Shown here in pieces: positions 29,124-41,010 of a stretch of 64,000 nt of DNA (position 1 is the first letter of the stretch; each line of letters opens with the position of its first letter). Source of the stretch: Diphasiastrum complanatum (lineage: Eukaryota > Streptophyta > Lycopodiopsida > Lycopodiales > Lycopodiaceae); assembly GCA_029204225.1 (NCBI GenBank), contig CM055092.1:83122212-83186211 (forward strand), given 5' to 3'. A program made the translations under genes and the position numbers. The notes under the pieces were generated by a model. That model searched no databases. It saw nothing but the letters and a program-made list of their open reading frames with translations, and was not told where the DNA came from.

Positions 29124-29550
29124 TAATATTAAATTGAGATTGAGATTCTTGTGTGAGATTTTTTTAAAACAAGTGTCTTGAATTAGATATTGCTAGTAAC
29201 TTGCTACAATGCAAATAATGTTAAGATACCATCAATACAATAACAAAACGAGTAAATAATGGTGTCTCCTAGCATGATATGGAAATGCAAAATTTGCACT
29301 AATGATATCGTTTAGGTCATTAAATGCTCCACTAACAGATAATGCATGAATTTTGCTACAAAGCCTACTCACATGTATGTGCCATTCTACATTAGGTAGT
29401 GATCATCTTCATTGGCCTATTAAAACAAATTTACATCAATTAATTCATCAAGTACACAAATAAAAAAGTACTTAATGACAAAAAACTTTGATATAACTCA
29501 CAAGCAAAAGGGCCAATACAACTGTCAAATCCCGCCAATGCCCAAAGACA

Positions 29551-29646
<96 letters not shown>

Positions 29647-30284
29647 ATTGGAGGACCTTAACTGCAAGAGATAAAAAAACAAGCAAAAATTAGCAAATTG
29701 ATGCCAATCAACCACCTGATATGATATTCTACGATTGAATATCCTGTAGACATATCGCTAAATTTCCATGAGAGAATGACTGAAAGCAATAAGTTTTTCT
29801 CTCCAAGCTCGTTGGCTATGGAGGAAAAGAAAGAGATGACGATGAAGATGATGGTCTCCAAGATTCCACGAGGCTAGAGATGGTTAGAGATGGCTCAGAT
29901 AACACTGTTATGAACTTGTGTACAATAATGGACAAGGACTAGGAATCTCCACCCTACTCACATGAGCCACTTACTTATACTTGGAGCTACTCTCTTCATC
30001 TCCATTAGGAGAGGGTTATAGAAAGCTCAAAGATGTTATTATTCTTCTATGCCGATTGAGCTCTATCTAACAAAAGCACCCTTGTTTCTTGTGTAGAAAA
30101 GTGTGATGGTTTTCAAGGCATAATAGGATTGTCACACATCAAGTTATCTCCCTTGTAAATGAAGGAAGGGACAAAAGAGGAAGTTCAACAAACCTAGCCA
30201 AGGACTTAGCATTAGACTTAGCATATAATTAGTCTAGGACCTTGCAGAGGACTTAACATAGTCTTTTGCATCCTAGAATGATCA
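29124..30284. other. Spacer with a (GA)n tract
   Basis: No recognised gene. It contains a pure (GA)n tract at 29555-29645 (91 bp). Confidence 0.5.
29555..29645. repeat. (GA)n microsatellite, 91 bp
   Basis: Uninterrupted GA tract. Confidence 0.97.
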
Positions 30285-31863
30285 TTAATCACATTAGAGG
30301 AGTTCCAAAGTAAAAAAATACCCTTTGTAAAGATACTTTTATTTTTATTTTTCTCTAGTTTGGACTGTCACTAGGCCCAATCAAAATGCACAAATTTGAA
30401 ATCTACGTAACGTAATTCAAATCAACTGAGAAATAAAAATACAATATAGAAAACTTTGAAATTTGTGTCCGGGCATAGACTTATTCCATTGGTTTCTTCT
30501 TCCTGCCCGACACATGCTAATCTGTCCGACGTTAATACCTCAAGTTAAATTTACTTAACTATGCTAGTTAGTATAATGAAATTTGCTAACCATACTAGTT
30601 AAAGTTATAGAAATATAGTATGTATAGTTACTTGAAATATAGTATACACAGTAATCGTGACTATGGTGGCAATCACATTAGATTAAATGTGATACGAAAA
30701 ATTGAAATTAAGTATCACATTAGAGACATTTTTGGCGCCCAAGCTTTGAAAATAGCAATGGCAAGGAGACCCAAATCTACAGTCGAGTCTATGATTCTTT
30801 ACAATGAGAAAGATGAAGCTGACAACTAGAAGGCAACAAAATATATGAAGAATTCATGAGTGTTGCTGCATCCATCATCAAAGGGTAATTTTTGACAAAA
30901 GAAATGAGCAAAAATGACATACAAATCTTATTGGAAAGCAAAAATTCTAGAGTTTAAGACTACCCTGGGAGGTCAATCGATATCAAAAGTTTTAGTACAA
31001 CATGTATATATGCATTCATAAATCAAAGTACATGATATCAATCCTCATGATCATCGAGAATGTAATTGTAAGTATATCAAAACATATGCACTCTACAACA
31101 ATCATAGGTGATTTTCTTTATTGATGCTCTTCAGATTATGATTTGAATGCTTCAACATTATTTTTTTTTTTTTTAGATTTATATCCATCATGCATAAGTG
31201 AATGAGAGCCATCACAATCACTTGCATGAATATTGGACGTGATTCACTCTGATGTTGGAAAGCTGCAATACAGAGGAAGAAGTCCAAAGGAACTTGCAGA
31301 TTGTGGTATCTATTTTTATGAATCTTTATATACGCCATCAATGGATGGAGGTTTTGGCAAGCTCGAAGCAATTCCATTGCCTAGTTCTCAGAGTGATGAG
31401 TGGCCTACTCGTGACAGTATTGTTTCTGAATCCTTGAGATGCAAGCTACTCATTGATATTAAAAATGCTATGAGATAAGCACAGACTCGACAATTGTTCA
31501 CCTAAGTTGGTTTATCTCATTACATATATCTGTTGATTTTTCCTCGAGTGCTAGTGTTCGTAGGACACCAACTTTATTTGTTTGCAAGGATTTATCAGAT
31601 GAAACTTTGTCAGATCTCATGGATCAAGGCTGGGATAGTATCTAAACAAATAATGACATAGAATGCAAGATTAAAAGTTCTTCAATGATCTTTTGTTATC
31701 ATATCAAAAAGCAAATGTTCAGTCTCACATTTAGCTATCAGAGATACAAGAAAATTGAAGGTACATGGCTACCACTGAATCAAGACTTTGAGCAAAATGG
31801 TCACTGAATGGAGATAAGCATTATTTACAATGAAAAATATTTGACTACGGTTGAGGTGGAAGA
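30285..31863 (+). mobile_element. Unclassified element copy I, truncated
   Basis: About 1.58 kb that aligns over its whole length with the reverse complement of 62168-63935 (copy III). Similarity begins at CATTAGAGGAGTTCCAAA (about 30291) and includes roughly 470 bp upstream of the gene D start codon, so it is not just a coding match. A copia LTR interrupts it at 31864. Confidence 0.8.
30758..31863 (+). pseudogene. Gene D of the unclassified element, copy I
   Basis: Starts ATGGCAAGGAGACCC and reads MARRPKSTVESMILYNEKDE. After in-frame stops it matches copies II and III through VLLHPSSKGNF, YKSYWKAKILEFKTT, an intron whose donor (AATT then GTAAGT, near 31070) and TTTTTTAG acceptor near 31170 correspond to those of copy III, then DVGKLQYRGRSPKELAD and LFVCKDLSDETLSDLMDQGW. 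It breaks off at TTVEVED, inside what is the ubiquitin-like domain in the other copies, where the copia LTR starts. Several stops make it inactive. This copy shows the ancestral phase of intron 1 best. Confidence 0.7.
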
Positions 31864-32336
31864 TGTTGGAATGTAAATGGAATTGCTTACACTACCATAG
31901 GTTACTTTGACCCAAAAGGTCGAGAGTTGTGTACCATGGTCATTTATTATATTAGGCCTACTAAACTTAGAGTTAGCTAAGTTAGTATGAAATTAACTTG
32001 GTAGGGACTCATGGGTCCACTAGGCCTAATTATTAAGTACCCCAACTTGACATATTGGAGGTACCTTATTCTTTCTATGTAACTTATAGAAAGTTGGATA
32101 GTCAATAGTCAAGTAGTTGGATAGCCAATAGTCATGAAGTTAGATAGTCATCTTGGACTATATATATATGTGCATCCCATTTGTATGAGATACTTTTGTA
32201 AGCAATACTGACTATTCTCCTTGGCTGTCCACGAGTTTCTACAAGAGGGTTTCTAGCCATCTCTTTCTTTCTTTTGAGAATGCTTTGTGTGATTGAATAG
32301 TTAAGATTCTGGATCCTTAGGCTTCTATTTCCTACA
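31864..32336 (+). repeat. Copia 5' LTR, 473 bp
   Basis: Begins TGTTGGAATG and ends CTTCTATTTCCTACA, immediately followed by the primer-binding site TGGTATCAGAGCC (32337-32349). Confidence 0.88.
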
Positions 32337-32833
32337 TGGTATCAGAGCCTTTAGGTGACCATATTGCTTGCAGGAGGGTGCCCAACAGGAAGCTATCTTC
32401 TTCCCCCTTTGGTAGCAGAAAACTATCAAGCTGTTGATTTTTGCAGGAGAAGAATCTGTTCATCTTCTTATAGCTTTTTTACAGGAAATTGCAGGGCACC
32501 TTCACCTATTTGAGAGCTAGAAGTAGGGCGCCCATGGTCAAACCAATTGCATGTGATTTTGACTCAATTACATGCTGAAAATTTCAGATTTACTTCTTAA
32601 ATGAAGATACATGTTTTTAGCCACAAATTTCTAGTTTTGGTTTTGGCTTCATTCAAAGTCTACCTATTTGTGAGCATTTTGTTTTTTTTGTACAAAAATC
32701 AGCCACCTATTTAATTACTTGTTGAGCAAATTGCATGTGGAGTATTGCAATCTATTGTGCTCATAATTTTAGCTTTGAGGTTGCTGCCATTTGAGTAGAT
32801 TTTGTCTTGGAAAGTCTATTTCCTATCTACTAC

Positions 32834-33730
32834 AATTTTTCTGTTATGGCTAAAGAATCGGAGTCTATTGGTTCTTTATTTAATGAAGATAGGCTGGATG
32901 GCAAAAACTATTCCTTGTGGTGCTACATGATAAACAACCTTCTAATTGGTAAACGTTTGTGGGAAGTAGTTAATGGTGATGAAGAGAGGCCACCTGCCTT
33001 GGCACCTATTACACCATCTAGAACAACTACTTCATCATCTACGGAGGTGTCTTCCGATGAGCACAAGAAGTGGGATCGACGAGATGCACAAGCCATTCCA
33101 TCATAGCATTATTAGTGAAGAGATCTATCCTTCCTCATATTAGATCATGAAAGACTTCCAAAAGTGCTTGGGAGACTCTTGCCAAGATGTTTCAAGTAAA
33201 GAATGTGGCAAAAGTGGTATATCTTGGAAATCAACTTTCTAGCTTGAAGATGCAAGAAGGTGATTTGCTTTCAAACCACTTGATGAAGATCAAGGATCTT
33301 CGAGAGGAGCTTCTTAGTATTGATGAGGTGATTGAGAACTCACAATTTGTATCTGTTACTCTCAACTCACTTCCTAATTCTTACCTTCCATTTGTGTCAT
33401 GTCATCATTGAGCATTTCTCTTAGGGGACATCAAATCTCATTTGACGAACTTGTTGGCTTACTTCTTCAAGAAGAGCAAACAAGGATCAACTTTGATGAA
33501 TAAGAAGATCAAGCTTTCTTTACAAAAGGCAAAGGCAAAGGCAAGTGGAAAGGGAAGCCTTCTGTCAACACTTCCAAAGATGATCAAAAATCTAAGGAAG
33601 CTCAAGATCAAGGCTCCAAGAAGGGTAAGTGCCACTATTGCAAGAAGTTTGGGCATCACATCAAAGAATGTAGGAAGAGGCTTGCAAAGAAAAAAGAGAA
33701 AGGTAACGATACAAGTATCACAATCATTAC
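32834..33730 (+). pseudogene. Copia gag and zinc knuckle
   Basis: Reads MAKESESIGSLFNEDRLDGK and YSLWCYMINNLLIGKRLWEV, the copia gag opening. It continues after a shift near 33110 with LGNQLSSLKMQEGDLLSNHL and, in a further frame, a CCHC knuckle (CHYCKKFGHHIKEC, from 33630) that is in frame with the pol region. Two frameshifts separate these parts. Confidence 0.85.
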
Positions 33731-33731
33731 T

Positions 33732-35147
33732 TTGGAACAACAATTTGAAAAGGAGGATAATCTTTTCAATAATGATTATGCTTTTGTCACTAATAATCTC
33801 ATCTCTCCTAAAGACAAGATTTCTGCCACTTTAAATCTTGCTAGTTTTTCAGTAGAAAACAACTCATCTTCAGCTTTACAAGTTGCTATTTTTTCATCTA
33901 TTGATTGGGTGATTGATAGCGGCGCCACACGCCATATGACTTCTCACAAAGTCACAAAGCTTGTGAAAGTGCATGATGGAAGCAAAGTTCAAGGAGTTGA
34001 TAACACCTCTTATCCTATCAAAGGTATTGGAGTGATCCCCATTATCTTACCCAATGGTGAGGAGAAGTACATTTGTAATGTATTTTATGTTTCAAAAATA
34101 AAAAAGAATCTCATTTCGGTCTCTACAATTATGAACCAAGGATTGGTTGTGGAATTCAAAGAAGACAAATGTCTTATCAAAGACCCAAAGAGATCTCTTA
34201 TGATCATTGCTTCGGGAACATTACGTGGTGGATTGTTCCATATGGATACCTATGAGCGAAGAGCTTTATCATTTTTTTATCTTGTTGCATCAAGTTCACA
34301 TTCTTTGGAGTTGACTGAATTATGGCATGCTAGGTTTGGACATCTCAACTTTGCTAGCTTGAAGATGTTGAAGAGATTCAATATGGTTGAAGACATTCCT
34401 AATATTGAGCATCCCAAAGAACATGTATGCGAAGGATGCATACTTGGAAAATTTCAAAGGCAAACTTTTCCAATTGATGGAACTATTCGAGTTGATGGCA
34501 AATTTGATTTGGTTCATAGTGATGTATGTGGTCCAATGAGGATCGAATCCATTGGAAGGTGTAAATACTTTGTTACTTTTATTGATGAACTTTCAAATTT
34601 ACATGGATTTATCCTATAAAGGCAAAATCTGAAGTTTTTCAACGCTTTAAGGATTTTCTAGCAATGATAGAAAATCAGTTTGGGCACTCTTTGAAAATGT
34701 TATGTACCGATCGAGGAGGAGAATATATAAAGAATACGTTCGGTACTTATCTTCAAAGAAAAGGTATCCATCATCAAATGACAACCCCTTACACACCTCA
34801 ACAAAATGGTGTTGCCGAAAGAAAAAATCGCACTATCATGGAGATGGCTCGATGCATGCTCAAGGCAAAGGGCCTACCTCACAAGTTTTGGGTTGAAGCG
34901 GCTATAACGACGGCTTACATTAGTAATCGGCATTCTACTAAAGCCTTGAAAGTATTAACTCCTTATGAAGTTTGGTATTGTAAGAAGCCTACTGTTTCTC
35001 ACTTACGCATCTTTGGTTGCATGGCTTATGCTTTCATTCCCGATAAGCTAAGGACCAAGCTTGATGATAAAGGAGTTAAATGCATATTTGTTGGCTATAG
35101 TAGCGAAAGCAAGGGCTATACGTTGTTCAAAATGGATACCAATAAAT
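33732..35147 (+). pseudogene. Copia protease and integrase
   Basis: WVIDSGATRHMTSH (near 33908) is the copia aspartic protease active site with its Asp. LWHARFGHLNFASL, then HVCEGCILGKFQRQTF (His-Cys zinc finger) and FDLVHSDVCGPM open the integrase, with the first catalytic Asp. A TAA at 34617-34619 interrupts it, and the frame from 34664 continues with TDRGGEY and PYTPQQNGVAERKNRTIMEM, carrying the other catalytic residues. It ends at KGYTLFKMDTNKF, before the RT. One stop aside, the catalytic triad is preserved. Confidence 0.88.
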
Positions 35148-35375
35148 TTTTTCTTGTGTTTTTGTGATTGAAATGCATTTCTAAGCTTGAGTACTTTACT
35201 CTCTATAAATAGGCCATACAGGTACTGTCCTCCACGCGTGTGAGGCCGCTCATCCAAGTTTTTAATCATTTGATCCATTGCTCTTGCTTAAATCATAGTG
35301 TAAAGCATCTAGATCAAGATCTAACACCTAGAACTTGATAGATCTTTGGATTAAGCAATCAATAACTCTTAATAA
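35148..35375 (+). repeat. Fragment of a copia LTR
   Basis: Aligns closely with the reverse complement of about 42895-43125, including the blocks GAGGCCGCTCATCCAAGT and AAGCATCTAGATCAAGATCT. The fragment joins truncated integrase on the left to a transposase fragment on the right. Confidence 0.8.
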
Positions 35376-35384
35376 TTCTGAGCA

Positions 35385-36353
35385 CCGTGATCATCTTTTT
35401 CGTCCAAGCATGAGCAAAGAAAGATTACACACTATTAGGAACAAAGTGAGAGAGATCTTGAGGGTGGACAAAGATGCACGTCCAAAAAAAATCCAAATGG
35501 ACATTGCAAGAGAGCTAATCACAAGCTGTGCTACTGGAGGGGATGCAATGACAAAAACAGACATTTGTAGAGTTGCCAAGGAGATGCAACCTCTTGTGAT
35601 GCAAGGGGGCTTTCAGAGGATGGTTTATAATGCAAGGAAAGATATGGGTCCTCCATCAGAATCACTTGATGCCATTCTAATCTCAAATGAACTTGTCAAT
35701 ATGATTTTTTTCATGGTATGTTATTCCCAGGACAAGTGGGAGATATAGATCGGTGTCATGTTTTTAAAATGTCAACTAAAGGTGTGGATGTTGAAGTGGA
35801 CCTTGTTAATAGAATGAATCCAGAGGGCTCAATGGTTTTGAAGAAGGCTTGGGTGATGTTTGACCATACCCACATAGTCAATGGGTGGGTGATTATGGCT
35901 GCACATGTGTATGATCCAAGGTATGAATTTGTTATATTGTATTGTGACAATAACAAGTTGGGTCCTGGCAAATCATACATAAATACTAACTAGCAACTTT
36001 GTCACTTTATTATGACATGTGCAGCTTGAAAAAATGGTTGACAATAGCAACTTGCAAAATCAAAGAAGAGGATGAAGTGGCACAAGTACTATTTTGGGAA
36101 AAGCTTAATGAAGCGGTGATGAGACAAGGCCACAATAGGCCAAATTTCCATGGATTTATGGCAGATGAGGCACAAGCGAATTGGCGTGCAGTCATAAAAG
36201 TGTACAATCATGGAAGTGTGATAGAGGACATATAAAGATCTTGTTTGTTCCATTGGGAGCAAAGCCTAAAGATACATACAAAAAGGTATGTCATTGGTCT
36301 ACCACTGTTGGAGAAACTTGAAAAACATGAAGGTGACTTATGAAGCGAAGGCA
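35385..36353 (+). pseudogene. MULE-like DDE transposase fragment
   Basis: Three consecutive pieces form one protein: MSKERLHTIRNKVREILRVD (35410 on), VMFDHTHIVNGWVIMAAHVYD (near 35850) and FHGFMADEAQANWRAV (near 36150), followed after an in-frame TAA (36232-36234) by SCLFHWEQSLKIHTKRYVIG. The two Asp boxes and the following FHW segment match the catalytic-core pattern of a MULE-type transposase group found in seed-free plants, known to me by pattern only. An intron or small gap lies near 35718. No terminal inverted repeats were found, so the element borders are unknown. Confidence 0.6.
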
Positions 36354-36354
36354 G

Positions 36355-36625
36355 CGAAATGCAAAAAACCCGACAGTGCCCTTAAAATGAAGTTTGATCA
36401 CAATGTCGTATTTTTTTCGAAGATGCGAAAAAGGCGAAAAACCCGACAATGCCCTTTAAATGATGTTTGGTCACAGTGTCACATTTTTCTCGAAGATGCA
36501 AAAAAGGCAAAAAACTTGACAATGCCCTTAAAATGAAGTTTGGTCAGAGTGTCGCATTTTTTTCGAAGATGGAAAAAAGGCGAAAAAGATGATAGCGCCT
36601 TAAAAAATGATTAAGGCATAAAAGG
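36355..36625. repeat. Tandem array, about 3.5 units of 72 bp
   Basis: Units begin GCRAAAAAGGCRAAAAACYC and contain CGACARTGCCCTT and TTCGAAGATG. They start near 36360, 36426, 36498 and 36570. Parts resemble the LTR interior at 39850-39960 (GCGAAAAAGACGACACTGTG), so the array may have grown from an LTR segment. Confidence 0.75.
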
Positions 36626-36669
36626 GAAAAACGAATGTTCTTAAAAATGCAAAGGTTCGAAATATCGTG

Positions 36670-37345
36670 TCGACCTCCATCTGTTTTCAGGATTTGTCGA
36701 CCGAGTCCGATTTGTCAGCCGAGTCTAATTTGTCAGCTAAGATAGATTGTTCAGGATGCTCATTACCAAATGGATTTGGTCTTGAGCATAGAAATCCAAC
36801 ATTGTGTTGCATTATTGAGGAGGCCAAGCATTTTGGGAGAATTGTATATTGCTACTTTGTGGATTTCCATAAGGCTTTTGACATTGTTCCTAGACATTCG
36901 TTACTTCATCGCCTTTCTCAGTTCGGCTTTCCAGATGTTATTCTTGCAGCTATTATGGCCTTGTATGAGAGAGTTCAGCACGTTTTGGAGATGGTTCTAG
37001 TTTTCCCTCATCCATAGCATAGTTGGGGGGAAGCAGAGTTGTCCATTGTCCCCTACATTATTTGCTTTATATATTGATGATTTGGAGACACTTATAAGAG
37101 AGGAGGGTGGTGCATGTTGCCCTCTAACAGATGTTATTATACCCATTTTACTTTATGCAGATGATGTGGTTTTGCTCTCTTCTAGGGCAAATGGTCTTCA
37201 GAGACACTTGGATACCTTGCATTCATTTTGTGTCACTTGGGTTTGACTGTAAACCAAGGTTATGGTGTTCAAAACCAACCGACAGAACCTCAGGAGGGTT
37301 CCTTTTTTCTTTAATGAGCAGCCAGTAGAGATTGTGAACACATTC
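36670..37345 (+). pseudogene. LINE reverse transcriptase fragment
   Basis: Reads GFGLEHRNP, YCYFVDFHKAFDIVPRHSLL (motif A with Asp), LSPTLFALYIDDLETLI (motif B region, near 37046) and ILLYADDVVLLS (YADD box, near 37140), then a segment reading VFKTNRQNLRRVPFFFNEQP. Stops separate the parts. It is cut at about 37345, where antisense Ty3 integrase begins. Probably the same LINE class as 12075-12968, though they do not overlap. Confidence 0.8.
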
Positions 37346-38020
37346 TGTTTGCCCATTAGATTATGGGTGATCCGAAAAACTAAGACTAAGGGTTGTTTCA
37401 AGTTTTTCAAATACTGCTTGCCAGAATTTGCTAGTGAACTTGGAGTCATGATCACTAAGAATATCATTCGACAAACCATACAATCTGAACAACTTTTCAA
37501 CGAAAAGCTGGGCTAGTTCAGATGCCTTGAAAGTTAATTTAGTTGGTATAGATTGTGCCATCTTGGTTAGCCTATCAACCACCACCCAAATGGCAGTGTG
37601 ACCGCTCCGGGTTTTAGGAAGTCCAATCACAAAATCCATTGAAATACTTTCTCACTTCTTGTTGGAAATTTTCAAGAGATGTAAGAGACTCACAAATTTG
37701 CGTCTTTCTGCTTTATGTTGCTGGCATTGTTCACAACCTTCAACGTATGCCTCGACATGACCTTTCATCTTTGGCCAAAAGAAATTTTGCCTGACATGGT
37801 CAAGTGTCCTCTGAATGCCTGGGGACCAGCACAAGGGTTGTCATGGCACTACTGCGGGATTTGGGCCCGCAAGTCCTTCCTATTCGGCACACAAACCTTT
37901 CCCTTTTGGAAAAGTAGGCCATTCCTTATGGAATAGTCTTCAAGTACCTTGTCAATTCAGGATTGCTTGGGATCCTGCGTCCCAAGGTCATCACTAGATC
38001 TAGAATTTTTTGTCAGGACA
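37340..38020 (-). pseudogene. Ty3 integrase fragment, minus strand
   Basis: On the minus strand: HH-CC zinc finger region (DHVRQNFFWPKMKGHVEAYV, CEQCQQHK), then MDFVIGLPKTRSGHTAIWVV with the first catalytic Asp, and NDILSDHDSKFTSKFWQAV with the second. It runs through a stop into SNGQTE, which holds the third catalytic box. It ends where the plus-strand LINE begins. Confidence 0.85.
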
Positions 38021-39692
38021 TCTTATTTTCCCTAATGTCACAAAACCTGGTAGGAGCTTTAGAACCCATTCTTGTAGCACCTTCGAACTTGCAAACTAAC
38101 CCTCATAGGAAGGTACAATTCCTTGTCTGATTGAGTTCTAGCATAACACCATTTGAATGCAAATGAGGTGAATTTTCCTATGTAGTGGTCCTTAAATAAA
38201 AAAATTCAACAAAAAAACTTGATTTTTGTTCCTCACCTGACGAGCTGCCGATCCCAATGCATCGTCGAACCCAACACGTTGTCAAACCCGCCAAAACCCA
38301 ACCCTATGCCAAATCAAACCCAACGCGCCACCAAATTGACCACAATGCGCTGCCCCAGCTCTAGGTGTAACCCTAATGCTAGGCCATAATTTTGTACTTA
38401 AGGATTTGCCTTTGCCATTTGAACATATTTGTGCTAACTACATTTAGCAAAAGCAAGGAAGGTTCTCAAAAAATTTCATTTATAATACTTTAATAAAACA
38501 ACAACCATAATATGTAACCAGGTCATGATTCATTTATGCTTGTTCATGTCTCCAAAATTGTGCATCAACCATCCTCTCCAATTCCACGTGTAGCAACTAC
38601 CCTGATCTCCCTGAAGGCAATCACGCTGCAACAAAATAAAACGGTGGTCAAAGTTGAGAACAGTTGAAAACAATAGCATGCAGACAATAAATTTGTAAGC
38701 TGAGAGATGAAATAAGTTGTGTGACAGTTGTGTGTTAGCACAAGAAGACATACATAGAAATTACATATTAATTTGTTTTAAGTGTGGCTAACTTAAGATA
38801 TTAACTTAAGATATGCTCTAGTATACACCATATTGTAGAGTGTTGAAGCGTTATGAGATAACTCATTCTTAATGCATTCATTCATGGAGCTTGCAATATT
38901 GTAGTAGTTTATTGGCTCTACCTACTTCAAGGCACTTGTTTTAACACAATCTAACACGAGAATCTCAATTTGAATTCATTAGAGGAGTTCTCAATATCAA
39001 CCCTTTAAGGAATGCCATGTAGGATATAGAAAAATATCAAAACAAAAAAAACAATATTGTTTATTTGCTTGCCCCCACCACTCCCGAGGCTCCCCAACTC
39101 CCAATGATCTAACCACAGTGTCTATAGTCACAGTTAAGAACTGTAAATAGTTTGCAATATAACTCGACTAAATTCAAAAATATTTCCTCCATTCATTACG
39201 AAAAGGGCAATCTTTTCATTGGATCTAGAATGTGACCGCCATCCCCAAATTCGAATCAGGAAAAATAGCAAAATGTATGCATATGCATTCCTTCCACGAG
39301 AATGAAAATATGGGTGCCATCTCCAATTATGAAAGCCATCTTTACATTGGAATGGAAGAGCACCAACTAGCTATTGTAATGAAAAAATGAGCGACATTTC
39401 CAAATTTGAATCAAGCATACAAGCATGGAGATTGGATTGATCGTACAGAGTATATAATATAATAAAAAATGAGTATTTTGTTTTGCTTCATAGAATCTAT
39501 TCATAGTACTTTGATGCATCCAATTACTCTATTATTTTTTCTGATGACGACATTGTATCATCTACATGTGGATATTCCTATTGATTTGGCACCTTTGCAG
39601 AGAAGGGGAGGCAAAGGAATTCAAATATCTAGTGAGGATCGTTCTCGTTACAGGGCAGAAGGAAAGAAAAACTTGGATTTGTGGACAGATGG
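38021..39692. other. No recognisable gene
   Basis: About 1.7 kb. CATTAGAGGAGTTC at about 38978-38991 repeats the 14 bases seen near the outer edge of copies I and III, but gene D does not follow. A plus-strand open frame just before 39693 (LHVDIPIDLAPLQRRGGKG...) is unassigned. Confidence 0.4.
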
Positions 39693-40855
39693 TGTTGGAT
39701 TTATCTCCTCTAATCTCCTAAATCCCATTTTAATCTGCCTCCATTCATGCTGCATTTTTACTCACATTGCCGCACAGTCTGCATATTTACATGTAAATTC
39801 TCATAGGCGAAGAAAAGACAAAAAAGAATCGTGACACTGTGTTTTTACACGTGTTTTGTGACAGGCGAAAAAGACGACACTGTGCCCTAGGAAGCAAAGA
39901 CACCATGTAAATTAAACCCTAAGGCATTTCGTTAGAGTGACACATTTTTTGTATCTTCACCAAAGGCTGATGTCGCACCCTTTTCACGCTCACCCCATGC
40001 AACTACGCTAACAGACTTGACAACGATTGCAGCCACCCGCGATCTCCTATAGAAGCACATCCACTTTGTACTTTCTTCATTTGCACACCTGTAACATTGT
40101 GTATATATACTGAATACCATTTGCGTATTCAGATTGATTGTTGATTAAGAGATTGACGATCAAGTGTGTGTAAATTTAGCATCAAAAGCTTATCAGAGAT
40201 AGACGAAGTAGATGCCTTGTGCATTGATTCTTTATTGTCAGTAATAGGTTTCATTCCTTTACAGATTGAATTAGCTTTGTAGAACATGTGGTTTCGTCCG
40301 CTATTGTCTTGTGCTCTACCGCATTATTGACATCTATATTTGATATACTTAATCTGATAACAACTTTTTGTTCTGCGTTCAGATCTATGTCAATATTGCT
40401 ATGCTTGTTTTCATTCTATCAGACCTTTCTAATTGCTCGATTTAATAATCTTTTTTTAGCGAGTTAATATTAGTCTAGTTGTAGATGATTAATATTTAGT
40501 CTTGTCTTTTGCGAATCATTTGCGACTGATTATCAGTCGAGCTCAATCTAGCTCTTCACAAATCATTCACGACAGATATTTTGTCTAGCTATTCGCGACA
40601 AATTATTCTTCTGGTGTTTTATTAACGTTTGGCTATGTCATCTGAATGACCGTGATTTCCATCACTAACGTTCTGTTCGTTTCTGATAGGAATAGTCATG
40701 CTTAGGGAGAGAGTCATATAGCTCATTTTGCTGCGCACAGACACTTTCCATTCGAGTTTGTTACTCGTTTGCTTCTTTTTTGTGTTCGATTTTTTTTTCG
40801 AGCTATTTTCGTTTCTCACACACGACACACCCTCTTTCTTTCTCTTCTCCCAACA
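39693..40855 (+). repeat. Copia 5' LTR, 1163 bp
   Basis: Begins TGTTGGATTTATCTCC and ends TTCTCCCAACA, followed by TGGCATCAGAGC (40856-40867), a one-base variant of the primer site. Related LTR sequence is at 48986-49777 (minus), 59925-60352 (plus) and, more distantly, 42708-43130 (minus). Confidence 0.88.
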
Positions 40856-41010
40856 TGGCATCAGAGCTATTTTTGTAGCCTGATAAGCTTCCGCAGTACA
40901 AGACTCTACTAGTCGATAGAGTAATTGTTTTCTTGTTCTGTATTTCTATACCAGATTTTCATACTTAAGTCACTGATAGTTTTTCCTATCACTTAGACTA
41001 ATTCTTCCAC

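Larger units (their letters stand above)
31864..35147 (+). mobile_element. Copia element inserted in copy I, 3' truncated
   Basis: 5' LTR, primer site, gag, zinc knuckle, protease and integrase in copia order. The RT and 3' LTR are missing: the sequence switches at about 35148 to an unrelated LTR fragment. The insertion interrupts gene D of copy I. Confidence 0.88.

Noticed and set aside
36355-36625. Regularly spaced repeat considered as a CRISPR array
   Set aside because: Units are contiguous without unique spacers, and the context is a plant genome.
39469-39692. Plus-strand frame before the copia LTR (QRRGGKG and a basic Arg/Ser-rich part) as a host gene
   Set aside because: No family could be assigned and no further exons are visible.
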